A DNA stretch of 10,929 nt from Akkermansiaceae bacterium (GTDB lineage Bacteria; Verrucomicrobiota; Verrucomicrobiia; Verrucomicrobiales; Akkermansiaceae): the NCBI GenBank assembly GCA_025457805.1, contig JALOTR010000033.1, positions 1-10,929 on the forward strand, written 5' to 3'. This document shows, piece by piece, positions 1 through 7,840 of this stretch. The notes under the pieces were generated by a model, which was not told the origin of the DNA, made no database searches, and worked only from the letters and a program-made list of their open reading frames with translations. Both the position numbers and the translations under genes were made by a program. Each line of letters opens with the position of its first letter. Within the stretch, counting starts at the first letter, position 1.

Positions 1-2
1 GA

Positions 3-3000
3 CAAATCATCACCCACGTGACCGGCATCGAGGTTTCCGATAACGATGATACTGACAAACTCCGCATCTTTGCTGACCAGTCCACCCTCAAGGTCGGCCA
101 GGATGCCAAAGTTCGCCTGCACTCACGTCTGGACAAGGGACTCGCACTTCTCACTTACGAAGGTGAGACCATCCTCCGCTATCAGATCCTCGATCTCCGC
201 AAGGATTACAATGATATCGATTTCAAAGTAGGACATGAACTGTTCCCCAACTTCCGACTTGCCGCTGCCGTCATTGATGGCCGGGAGCTTCGCTCGGCAT
301 TCAAGGAGTTCAGTGTTGAACGCGAGTTGAAGGTCGTGGTGAAACCACTCAAAGAGTCCTTCCTTCCCGGCGAAGAGGGCAAGGTTGAGATATCAGTCAC
401 CGATCAGATCGGCCAGCCTGTCGAAGCGGAGTTGAGTCTTGCTTTGGTGAATGAAGCGCTTTTCGCAGTGTTTCCTGACGCCACCACTCCCATTCTCGAT
501 TTCTTTCAGAAGGAGGCCCGTCGTTACGCCGAGTTCCATACCGGAGCCACTTGCGGCTTCCGTTATGAAGGAATCACCCGCCCGGTGGCCAAGGCCCTGA
601 CGGATGAAAGGCAACGTCTGGTCCGTGAAAGCGAGGAAGCCAGAGCATTGGATCTTGTCCGCAGTGAAATGTCCCAGTCACTTGCCAGACCCGCATCGGC
701 ATCCGCCATGCCGCTCGAACGGGGTGCTGGACTGGGGCAGACCCGAGTTGTGGCAGGAGCTCTCTCGGAACTCAGTCTCAACGAGGAGGTCCGTTATAAA
801 ATCGATGACAATCTTCAAGCCGGAAACAAAGCCCAAGCCCCGCCCGCACCTCGGCGTGAGGTGCAAGGAGAAGGCCGTTGGCTTCCTTCCATCATCACCG
901 GAGCCGATGGCAAGGCTGTCGTTACCATCCCGATGCCCGAAACCACCACCGCCTGGCGTCTAACAGCCCGCGGATGCTCGGTGGAAACGCTGGTGGGCCA
1001 GGCCACCGCGACCACGCTCACCCGCAAGGATTTCTTTGTGGAACTCAAAACTCCTTCCTTCCTCCGTGAGGGCGATGAGATTCGTGTCGTCGGCCGTGTG
1101 CACAATCTAACCGACTTCTCTGGCAAGGTTCCTCTCAGCCTCCGCATTTTCGATACGAAGGATAAAACCAAAGTCATCGCCACCCGCGAAACCTCCATCG
1201 AAGTGAAAGCCAAGGGCGGCGGCGAGGTGGCGTTCGATGCCTTCACCATTCCCAAGATCCTCAACGTCACCTTCCAACTCACCGGCAATGCCGGAGCCGC
1301 AAATGACAGTCTCGAACAAAGCATTCCCGTTCACCCGTGGGGACTGCCCTATGCCGTGCATGCCGGTGGCTTTACAAACGCGGACACTGCTGCCGTGCTC
1401 CGCCTGCCCGAGGGGCGCAAGTATGAATCAACTTGGATGACAGTTTCCATCGGACCCGATTTGAAAACGGCTGTGCTCGACATGGCCTTGCAACACTACG
1501 GCCCGCACGGGGACTACGCCCGCATCATGCCTCCGGTGTGGGGCGAACATCCGGCGAACGATCTGTTGGCTGTGGCTTCCGCCCTGGTTTATGCCAACTC
1601 CGGCAAGGCAGATGAATCCTACACCCGCCGCCTGTCTGAACGTGCCCGTGCGCTTGTTGCAGGCCTTGTTTCCAGCCAGGCCGCCGATGGCAGTTGGGCC
1701 AGCGAACTCCGTGGCTACACGACCGCCCGCGTCTTCTGGTCACTCATCACCGCACGCGATGCGGGCATCACGGTTCACAAGGACAGCATCGAAAAAGCCG
1801 CCACCTATCTGTTGAAACAACTCGAAGGCTTTGAAGCCAATGATCATAACAGCAAGGCCATCGTCCTCCACGCGTTGTCACTCGACAAACGGGCGGACTT
1901 CGGTGCCTGCAACCGCCTCTATCGCGACCGCAACTCGCTCGGCAATTCGACCCTCGCCTATCTCACGCGGTGTTTCTACAATCTCGACCGCAAGGAGATC
2001 GCCATCGAACTCGCCGGCATCCTTGAAACCAAGGCCAAAGCAGAGCCGGATCAACCTGTTATCTGGGAGTCGGGATACAAGGCCGCATGGCTCAACGATG
2101 CGCCGGAAACCACCGCGCTGGTTCTGTTGGCGCTCGCAGAATCGAAACCGGACTCGCCCCGTGCGGAAGCTGCGGCGAAGTCGTTGCTGCAATTTCATGG
2201 TTGCTTCGGTTTTCCGACCGGCCGCGCACGCGGACCCGCCGTGGCGGCATTGGCGAAGTGGTTCGGCCCCGGCAAGGAACAAGCGACCGACATGGAAATC
2301 GGTGTATTCGTCAACGGCAAGGATGCAGGATTGGTAAAAATCACCCCATCGTCCACCGGCGTTCGGGATGCAGGCGGCGTGAGCAAATCCAACGGCGCGC
2401 CAAGCACCACCACTCTCGAAATCCCTGCCGACCTGCTCACTGCAGAAAAGAACCTCGTCGAGTTCAAAATGCGGGGTCGCGGAACCTATACTTATGCCGC
2501 CACTTTGAATGGCTTTTCATCCGATATCAAATCCACCGCAGATTCCGTCCATCCAGGCATTGATTCGTGGCGATATCTCCATGCGCCGCTCGAATACCGT
2601 GGCAAGTCGATTGGTGTCTCAAGCACTTCGCCTGTAAAGAATGCAGAGAACGGCCAACGAATCAACGTGCGCCTTCACGATCAGAACGCTCACTGGCATG
2701 CTGGCCGCTGGTTCATCATGGATATCCCGCTCCCGGCTGGTACCCGTTTGGTGCCTGGCTCGATTGCAGTCAACGACTCCCAGCATTTCGAGGTTCATCC
2801 CGGATTCATCCGTGTGTTTTTCCCGAACCGCTGCCCTGCCGTGGCCTTTGATCTCACCGGCTATGTGCCCGGAAAATTCCGCGTGCTGCCCTGCACCATC
2901 CGCGAAATCGGAAATCCCGCCTTCCTCGCGATCAGTCCGGCGACAGAAATCACCGTGTTGGCCGCTGGTGAGAAGTCAGCCGATCCCTATCAGATGAACC

Positions 3001-4703
3001 TCAGCGAACGTTTTGCCCTCGGCAAATGCCATTTCACCGATGGCGAGGATGCAAAGGCCCTGGAATATCTAACAGCTGTCTTCAAGGAAAACCCGAAACA
3101 CAACGAAAGCGAACTCGCCCGCATGCTGTTGTGGATCCATACCAAGCAGGAGTTTTATGATGCCCGCAAGATCGTGGAGATGTTCGAGATTCTGCGCGAA
3201 CGTTTCCCGACGCTTGAAATTCCTTTCGACAAGATTCTGGTCGTCGGAAAGGCCTATCAGGACATCGACGAATTCGAGCGCGCGTGGTTGGTCTATCGGG
3301 CAGTCATCAGCGCCAGTTTCACCAACGATGCGGGCATCAGCGCTGTGCTGGAGGATGAAGGGCGCTTCCTTGGATCGATTGATTTCCAGGAACGCATCTG
3401 GCGTGAGTATCCAGACACGGCTGATGTCGTCGCCGCTTCCTTTGCGATGTCCCAGTTGATCTATCAGAAAGCGCCGAAGGCCCATGAATTGCCCAAGGAA
3501 GACAAGATCCAGCCGGAAAAAGTCGCCATGCTCAAGCGCACCGTGGACTTGCTGGCTTCTTTCCTGGCGCTGTATCCGACCGATCCCCTTGCCGACGATG
3601 CGGCCTTCAGTCTCTGCAATGCCATCCTTGATCTCAAGGACTACCCACGGGTGGTGGAACTCAGCCGCGAATTCTCCAAACGCCACGCCGGAAGCGAGCT
3701 TGCACCTGGATTCCAATACATGACTGCGCTCGGATTGTTCTGGCAAAAACAACACGCCGAAGCACTTGCCGCCGCCCGCGTTGTGGCGGATGGCGACAGC
3801 AAGGACCGCGACTTCGCCCGATATATCCTCGGACAGATCTATCATGCCGAGAGCAAACCCGCAGAAGCCATCGACTGGTATGGCAAGGTGAAGGAACTCT
3901 ATCCGGATGCGGCGGAGGCCATTGCTTATTTCGAAAAGAAAAGCATCGGCCTGGAAGAAGTCACCATCGTCAAGCCCGGCGCTCCGGTTTCCCTAACTCT
4001 CAAATACCGCAACATCAAGGAAGCCTTTGTGCAGGTCTATCGGGTTGATTTGATGAAACTCTATCTCCAGCAGAAGAACCTCAGCGCCATCACCAGCGTG
4101 CAGCTCGCCGGAATACAGCCCGAGTCCGAGCAACGCATCACTCTTGGCGAGGGCAAGGATTTCGTGGAAAAGGAACGTGCCATCCCGCTCGCCCTGAAGG
4201 ATGAAGCCGCCTATCTCGTCATCTGTCGGGGAGATGATCTTTTCACCAGTGGCATGGTGCTCATCACGCCCTTGAAGATCGAAGTGCAGGAAGACACCGC
4301 CAGTGGACGCGTCCGTGCCAATGTGCTGGATACCTCCAAAGGCGGCTATCGTCCCGAAGTCCACGTCAAGGCCATCGGCAGCGCCGACAGTGAGTTCCGT
4401 TCGGGCGAGACCGACCTGCGAGGCCTTTTCATCGCGGACAATCTGCGCGGAAAGTCCACGGTGATTGCCCGCGAAGGTGAATCGAGATATGCCTTTTTCC
4501 GTGGTGACACATGGCTGGGTGCGCTCGAAAACGCGCCTGCTGCCACCTCCCAACCGGAACTGCTGAACGATGCCAAGGGTGTCGATTATAAAGGCAACCT
4601 GTTCCAGCAAAACGACGCCATCCAGCAGCTCAATAATGGCAAATGGAACACACAACGCCGCCAGGCACCCAACAGGGGCGTGAAGATCGAGAAGGCTTAT
4701 TGA
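3..4703 (+). CDS. Bacterial alpha-2-macroglobulin-like protein with TPR-like C-terminal region (5' partial)
   Basis: The frame is open to the left edge. A GTG at 18 lies inside it, but the protein there is already within a macroglobulin domain, so the true start is upstream. Numbering from that GTG: macroglobulin (MG) domains at about 1-190, including a typical MG6 segment (ELSLALVNEALFAVF, about 138-152); a low-complexity insert at about 215-285; the A2M core from G286-R-W-L-P-S to about 375; an alpha/alpha-toroid (thioester-type) domain at about 480-745, ending GRARGPAVAALAKWF; MG10/receptor-like beta domain at about 875-985; TPR-like helical repeats at about 987-1310; and a further beta-domain tail to 1561. 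The place where a thioester CxEQ would be expected reads W508-G-E-H511, so covalent trapping is unlikely. In this family such proteins sit in the periplasm or envelope and are thought to trap or bind proteases; that role is inferred here. The pbpC gene that often accompanies bacterial A2M is not seen downstream. Confidence 0.88.
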   Translation, partial: QIITHVTGIEVSDNDDTDKLRIFADQSTLKVGQDAKVRLHSRLDKGLALLTYEGETILRYQILDLRKDYNDIDFKVGHELFPNFRLAAAVIDGRELRSAFKEFSVERELKVVVKPLKESFLPGEEGKVEISVTDQIGQPVEAELSLALVNEALFAVFPDATTPILDFFQKEARRYAEFHTGATCGFRYEGITRPVAKALTDERQRLVRESEEARALDLVRSEMSQSLARPASASAMPLERGAGLGQTRVVAGALSELSLNEEVRYKIDDNLQAGNKAQAPPAPRREVQGEGRWLPSIITGADGKAVVTIPMPETTTAWRLTARGCSVETLVGQATATTLTRKDFFVELKTPSFLREGDEIRVVGRVHNLTDFSGKVPLSLRIFDTKDKTKVIATRETSIEVKAKGGGEVAFDAFTIPKILNVTFQLTGNAGAANDSLEQSIPVHPWGLPYAVHAGGFTNADTAAVLRLPEGRKYESTWMTVSIGPDLKTAVLDMALQHYGPHGDYARIMPPVWGEHPANDLLAVASALVYANSGKADESYTRRLSERARALVAGLVSSQAADGSWASELRGYTTARVFWSLITARDAGITVHKDSIEKAATYLLKQLEGFEANDHNSKAIVLHALSLDKRADFGACNRLYRDRNSLGNSTLAYLTRCFYNLDRKEIAIELAGILETKAKAEPDQPVIWESGYKAAWLNDAPETTALVLLALAESKPDSPRAEAAAKSLLQFHGCFGFPTGRARGPAVAALAKWFGPGKEQATDMEIGVFVNGKDAGLVKITPSSTGVRDAGGVSKSNGAPSTTTLEIPADLLTAEKNLVEFKMRGRGTYTYAATLNGFSSDIKSTADSVHPGIDSWRYLHAPLEYRGKSIGVSSTSPVKNAENGQRINVRLHDQNAHWHAGRWFIMDIPLPAGTRLVPGSIAVNDSQHFEVHPGFIRVFFPNRCPAVAFDLTGYVPGKFRVLPCTIREIGNPAFLAISPATEITVLAAGEKSADPYQMNLSERFALGKCHFTDGEDAKALEYLTAVFKENPKHNESELARMLLWIHTKQEFYDARKIVEMFEILRERFPTLEIPFDKILVVGKAYQDIDEFERAWLVYRAVISASFTNDAGISAVLEDEGRFLGSIDFQERIWREYPDTADVVAASFAMSQLIYQKAPKAHELPKEDKIQPEKVAMLKRTVDLLASFLALYPTDPLADDAAFSLCNAILDLKDYPRVVELSREFSKRHAGSELAPGFQYMTALGLFWQKQHAEALAAARVVADGDSKDRDFARYILGQIYHAESKPAEAIDWYGKVKELYPDAAEAIAYFEKKSIGLEEVTIVKPGAPVSLTLKYRNIKEAFVQVYRVDLMKLYLQQKNLSAITSVQLAGIQPESEQRITLGEGKDFVEKERAIPLALKDEAAYLVICRGDDLFTSGMVLITPLKIEVQEDTASGRVRANVLDTSKGGYRPEVHVKAIGSADSEFRSGETDLRGLFIADNLRGKSTVIAREGESRYAFFRGDTWLGALENAPAATSQPELLNDAKGVDYKGNLFQQNDAIQQLNNGKWNTQRRQAPNRGVKIEKAY
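1482..2252 (+). other. A2M toroid domain with degenerate thioester motif
   Basis: This part of the first gene encodes the helical toroid (about residues 489-745 from the GTG at 18). Bases 1539-1550 read TGG GGC GAA CAT (W-G-E-H), shortly after H-Y-G-P-H-G and just before a helix starting PANDLLAVASALVYA. In thioester-bearing relatives this position carries C-x-E-Q. Both thioester-forming residues, Cys and Gln, are therefore replaced, while the central Gly-Glu is kept. The alignment was made by eye on flanking motifs. YfaS-like bacterial A2Ms are known to lack the thioester. Confidence 0.6.
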
Positions 4704-4739
4704 TTCTACGGGGTGCCGAAGGGTGGCATGAAGAACTTG

Positions 4740-4777
4740 CCCCGAGGCCTAACATCGGGTTGATTGAAATCTCGGGG
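4740..4777 (+). promoter_or_regulatory. Inverted repeat in the gap upstream of the SUMF1-like gene
   Basis: CCCCGAG (4740-4746) and CTCGGGG (4771-4777) form a perfect 7-bp stem with a 24-nt loop. No T-tract follows, so it is not a classical intrinsic terminator. The 3' arm overlaps the start of a strong Shine-Dalgarno-like GGGGAGG (4774-4780), so the hairpin could mask a ribosome binding site. The repeat is seen directly; its function is inference. Confidence 0.35.
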
Positions 4778-4786
4778 AGGGCGTCC

Positions 4787-4825
4787 ATGCCTTTCCCGGG
4801 ATCTCGTCGCCATGGAACCAGATGA
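4787..4825 (+). CDS. Possible 12-codon leader ORF overlapping the next gene's start
   Basis: An ATG at 4787 lies 5 nt after GGAGGG (4776-4781), the best Shine-Dalgarno match in this gap. The frame encodes M-P-F-P-G-S-R-R-H-G-T-R and stops at TGA 4823-4825, overlapping the ATG at 4812 of the main gene in another frame. It could couple translation to that gene or be chance. No known leader peptide is recognised. The alternative is that the ribosome binds here and simply uses the 4812 start further downstream. Confidence 0.25.
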   Translation: MPFPGSRRHGTR

Positions 4826-6710
4826 ACCAAAACCACTTCAGCCTGATGATAATGCCGCCCGTCACCTGATGGATGGCAGGTCGAAGTCTGGAGTTCCCCA
4901 GCTCAAAGTGGACACCGGCTCGAATTGGGGTTGGTGGATCGCGCTTGGCATCGTGTTGCTGATTGGTGGAATTCTTCTCATTCCGTGGTTCCGTGCCCGA
5001 CTTGAGACGCGGGATCGTGTCATCGAGGCCGCGTCGCTGGTCACAAAGGCACAGGCTCATCTCGATCAGGGTCATGTCGAAGCGGCGAGCGCGACTGCGC
5101 AAGAGGCATTGAAACTCCTCCCTGGCGAGGCCGGTGCCACGCGCATCGCGGCTGCTGCGAAGAAGGCGATACAACAGCAAAAAGAACGCGAGCAGCGTGC
5201 CAAGACCGCGATGGAGGCGGCGGGAAAATTCGTGAGTGACGATGAATTGCTCAAAGCCATTCCTGCCTTCGAAGCCATCGCTGCGAAGTCAGAGGAGTTT
5301 CCCGAAGGCATCGGCGCCAAAGCCGCAGCCCGTGCGGCGGAATTGCGTGCGCTGAAAGGCAAGTTGACACTGCCGTCGGATTGGCCTGCGGATGCAGTGA
5401 TCACTCTGAAGGGAGAAGCAATTGATATCACATCTGGAATTCCACTGGGTGAACATGAGCTGATCATCACTCGCAAAGGCTATCGCAATCCCGCTCCGCT
5501 GCGGCTTGTTTTCAGCGGCGTGAAACCCGTTCCGCTTCCTCCCGTTTCATGGAAACCCATCGGCGGAAAAGTCACGGTCTCCAGCGTGCCGGCAGGTGCC
5601 GCCATCTGGATCGGCAATCGCAACACCGGCAAGGTCACGCCATGGACTTTCGATGATGTGAATGTGGGCAAAGCGGAGTATAACCTCAAACTCAAGGGCC
5701 ATGTGGACAAAGCGCTGACTGCGGACGTGGTGAGTGGCGCCCATCACACGCCTTCGGTTCATCTAACAGAAACCACTTCGCTCCCCAGCGATGGCAAGGT
5801 CGCGGGGGAAAGACGCGAGTTCAATCTCGCCCCCGACCTGCGGGTGGCATTCCGCTGGTGCCCGCCGGGAACCTTCAAGATGGGCGACAGCGGGCGACTT
5901 GCCGCGCCGGATGAAAAACCCGTGCGAAGCGTCACGCTCACCCAAGGATTCTGGCTTGCGGAAACCGAGTTCACCCAAGGCCAGTGGGAGGGCATCGATG
6001 GACGCACTTCGCTGATGCTACTTATCAATCAGCGCCAACAGGGAGCCGCCGCCACTCCGGAGAATCCCAATCATCCCATGCTTTCTGCAAGTTGGGACCG
6101 CATTTGCGGAGACAAGAAGAGATCCGGCGGGCTGCTTGGGAAAATCCATGCCTTTTTCCGCAGCAACCGCATCACCGGATGGGTGGTGGATCTGCCCACG
6201 GAAGCGCAGTGGGAATACGCCTGCCGTGCGGGAAGCGAGGGTCCCTTCGGCATCGATCCCGCCAAGCCGCTTGCTCCGGATGCCCTTGCCTGGCATCGGG
6301 AAAACAGCGGCGGCGTCATCCACCCCGTCGGGCTCAAGCAAGCGAATCCATGGGGTTTCAAAGACATGCATGGCAATGCCCGCGAGTGGACCCGAGATTG
6401 GTATGCCGAGAGTTATGCGTCCCATTCGGCCAAAGATCCCCGCGGGCCTGCGTCCGGGTGGAAGATCGCTGTCCGCGGCGGCTCATCTCTCACCGACCTC
6501 AGGGAATGTCGCAGTTCCTCACGGGCTCAAGCCTACTCCAGCGTGGCCCACCACTCGATGGGCTTCCGCCTGATCTTGCGGAAGCCGGAAAGCCCGCCGC
6601 CCGTGGTGAAGAAACCGGCACCTGCCACCAAGAAACCCGTGCCGCCGAAGAAAAAGCCCGCGCCTCCTCCGAAGAAGAAACCCGCTCCAAAGCCGCCGAA
6701 AAAGAAATAG
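4812..6710 (+). CDS. Membrane-anchored PEGA and SUMF1/EgtB/PvdO-like domain protein
   Basis: The protein has 632 residues from ATG 4812. The frame continues up to a TTG at 4764, but the ATG is preferred; it has only a weak GGGA 10 nt upstream. Residues 39-60 (W-G-W-W...I-P-W-F) form one transmembrane helix after a short polar N-terminus. A helical, TPR-like or coiled region follows (about 65-180), then two PEGA-like beta domains (about 183-250 and 252-317; second begins VTVSSVPAGAAIWIG), then a SUMF1-type domain (about 345-590). Family motifs in the latter are GTFKMG (353-358), LPTEAQWEYACRAG from 461, GNAREW (521-526), VRGGSS (554-559) and GFRLI (584-588). Only one cysteine (C566) follows VRGG, so the copper-binding cysteine pair of formylglycine-generating enzyme is absent and that activity is not supported. 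The tail (about 593-632) is almost only Lys, Pro and Ala. A binding or scaffold role in the envelope is inferred. It probably shares a transcript with the A2M gene. Confidence 0.88.
   Translation: MEPDEPKPLQPDDNAARHLMDGRSKSGVPQLKVDTGSNWGWWIALGIVLLIGGILLIPWFRARLETRDRVIEAASLVTKAQAHLDQGHVEAASATAQEALKLLPGEAGATRIAAAAKKAIQQQKEREQRAKTAMEAAGKFVSDDELLKAIPAFEAIAAKSEEFPEGIGAKAAARAAELRALKGKLTLPSDWPADAVITLKGEAIDITSGIPLGEHELIITRKGYRNPAPLRLVFSGVKPVPLPPVSWKPIGGKVTVSSVPAGAAIWIGNRNTGKVTPWTFDDVNVGKAEYNLKLKGHVDKALTADVVSGAHHTPSVHLTETTSLPSDGKVAGERREFNLAPDLRVAFRWCPPGTFKMGDSGRLAAPDEKPVRSVTLTQGFWLAETEFTQGQWEGIDGRTSLMLLINQRQQGAAATPENPNHPMLSASWDRICGDKKRSGGLLGKIHAFFRSNRITGWVVDLPTEAQWEYACRAGSEGPFGIDPAKPLAPDALAWHRENSGGVIHPVGLKQANPWGFKDMHGNAREWTRDWYAESYASHSAKDPRGPASGWKIAVRGGSSLTDLRECRSSSRAQAYSSVAHHSMGFRLILRKPESPPPVVKKPAPATKKPVPPKKKPAPPPKKKPAPKPPKKK
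6588..6707 (+). repeat. Lys-Pro repeat tail coding region
   Basis: The last 40 or so codons of the SUMF1-like gene are an imperfect repeat of K-K-P-A/V-P units, for example KKPAPATKKPVPPKKKPAP, ending KPPKKK. At DNA level it is built of AAGAAACCC- and CCGAAGAAG-like units. It gives a strongly basic, probably disordered tail. Binding to an acidic polymer such as cell wall or nucleic acid would fit but is only inference. Confidence 0.75.
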
Positions 6711-6736
6711 CGGCAAGGGAACAATTCCATCCTGGC

Positions 6737-7840
6737 TCAAGACTTTGAAGCCGACTTGGGTGGTGCCTGAATGCTGAGGCCATCCACGTAATCCGCAGCA
6801 AGGGAAACATGGGAGACCGTGGTTTTATCTCCCTCCAACCACTTTGCCATTTCTCCGACCAAGCGACGCACTGGAAAGCGAAACCTGGCAAGCTTTGGGT
6901 GAAACCAATCCGCTTCCATCGGCTCGTTGAGCAATACCAAAGACACATCATCCGGCACCTTCATGCCTTGTTGGGAGATATAACAATGTACGGTGATGAG
7001 TTCCTTCCAATCCAACAGCACGAGTGCCGTGGGTGTTTGTTTGGCGAAAACGGAATCGAGAATGCGCCATGTCACATCCGGCGTGAGATAATCACTTTCC
7101 GGATTGTTGTAATTTTTTACATAAACTCCACCAGCATCCTCGATGGCGCGCTGCGTCACCTGGCGCATGCCTTCCTTGAAGGCAGCGGTCCGATCACAAA
7201 GTGGAATGACGATGCGCGTGTGACCCAGTGCGGTCAGCTTCGCCAATGCATCGGCAGCCATGGTGGATGAACTCACGGCGACCATCGACACCGGATGGGG
7301 GCCGGTGCTTCCGCCGAGAAACAGGATGCGGATTTTCCGTTTCGCCGCCCATGCGGCTAGCGGATCGCGCCCGTAGATCGCGATGACCGAAGTGTTGGGA
7401 TCCACATCGATGATCTTGTCCCAGGATCGCTGCATGTGTTTGACGTGGAGGAAATCGACCACCTGCATGTCCACGATCCAGCCCTTGCGGGTCATGCGCT
7501 CCCGCAACATCTCCACCACTCGGCGCGTGATGTCCACCAGACGGTCAAGGTCATCGTGAGCAAGGATCAACAAGCGCTTCGTGCCGCTTGGTTTGGTGGT
7601 TTTTGGTTTGCCAGATGGTTTGCGGGCCACCCGGAAGGCCTTCCGCTCTCCGCCGCCCTCCAGAATGCCCGCTTCCACGAGTTTTGCCATGGCCGCTGCG
7701 ATGGTGGGAGGGCTCACACCAAGGCGGTTGGCCAGCCGCCGTATTCCGGGTATCCGCTCATCCCAGTTACCGGAGGCGCATTCTTTGGCCAGTTCGTCGG
7801 CCACGAGATCGGCAGCGCTGGGTTTTGAGATGGTTTTCAC
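6737..7840 (-). CDS. GntR-type winged-helix regulator with LacI/periplasmic-binding-protein-like sensor domain
   Basis: This 367-residue transcription factor starts at GTG (7840-7838) and stops at TGA (6739-6737). No ATG, GTG or TTG lies in frame between 7840 and the upstream stop at 7907-7909, and no clear ribosome site is visible. Residues 1-73 form a GntR-like winged helix: the recognition part is I33-R-R-L-A-N-R-L-G-V-S-P-P-T-I-A, followed by LVEAGILEGGG and the wing. A Lys/Pro/Thr linker (about 74-86) leads to a type I periplasmic-binding-protein fold (about 87-350), with LLILAHDD at its first strand and the LacI-like stretch ADALAKLTALGHTRIVI. The architecture matches AraR-like regulators, which sense a sugar and act as repressors; ligand and direction of control are unknown here. 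It is divergent from the PATR gene, its most likely target, and the gap contains candidate operator boxes. It probably also controls itself. Confidence 0.9.
   Translation of the reverse strand: MKTISKPSAADLVADELAKECASGNWDERIPGIRRLANRLGVSPPTIAAAMAKLVEAGILEGGGERKAFRVARKPSGKPKTTKPSGTKRLLILAHDDLDRLVDITRRVVEMLRERMTRKGWIVDMQVVDFLHVKHMQRSWDKIIDVDPNTSVIAIYGRDPLAAWAAKRKIRILFLGGSTGPHPVSMVAVSSSTMAADALAKLTALGHTRIVIPLCDRTAAFKEGMRQVTQRAIEDAGGVYVKNYNNPESDYLTPDVTWRILDSVFAKQTPTALVLLDWKELITVHCYISQQGMKVPDDVSLVLLNEPMEADWFHPKLARFRFPVRRLVGEMAKWLEGDKTTVSHVSLAADYVDGLSIQAPPKSASKS

Noticed and set aside
18..20. GTG at 18 as the true start of the A2M gene
   Set aside because: The frame is open upstream, no ribosome site or signal peptide is visible, and the protein begins inside a macroglobulin domain.
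3069..3845. 258-codon antisense open frame within the A2M gene
   Set aside because: It lies wholly inside a gene with clear domain matches, shows no recognisable domain, and long antisense frames are expected in GC-rich coding DNA. The same holds for the minus-strand frame at 3993-4655.
5984..6748. 254-codon plus-strand frame overlapping the SUMF1-like gene
   Set aside because: Its translation is low-complexity, Arg/Ser/His-rich and motif-free, while the other frame carries clear SUMF1-family motifs.
6734..6752. Possible bidirectional terminator between the convergent genes (GGCTCAA ... TTGAAGCC)
   Set aside because: The stem has a bulge and a 4-nt loop, overlaps the regulator's stop codon, and has no T-tract on either strand.
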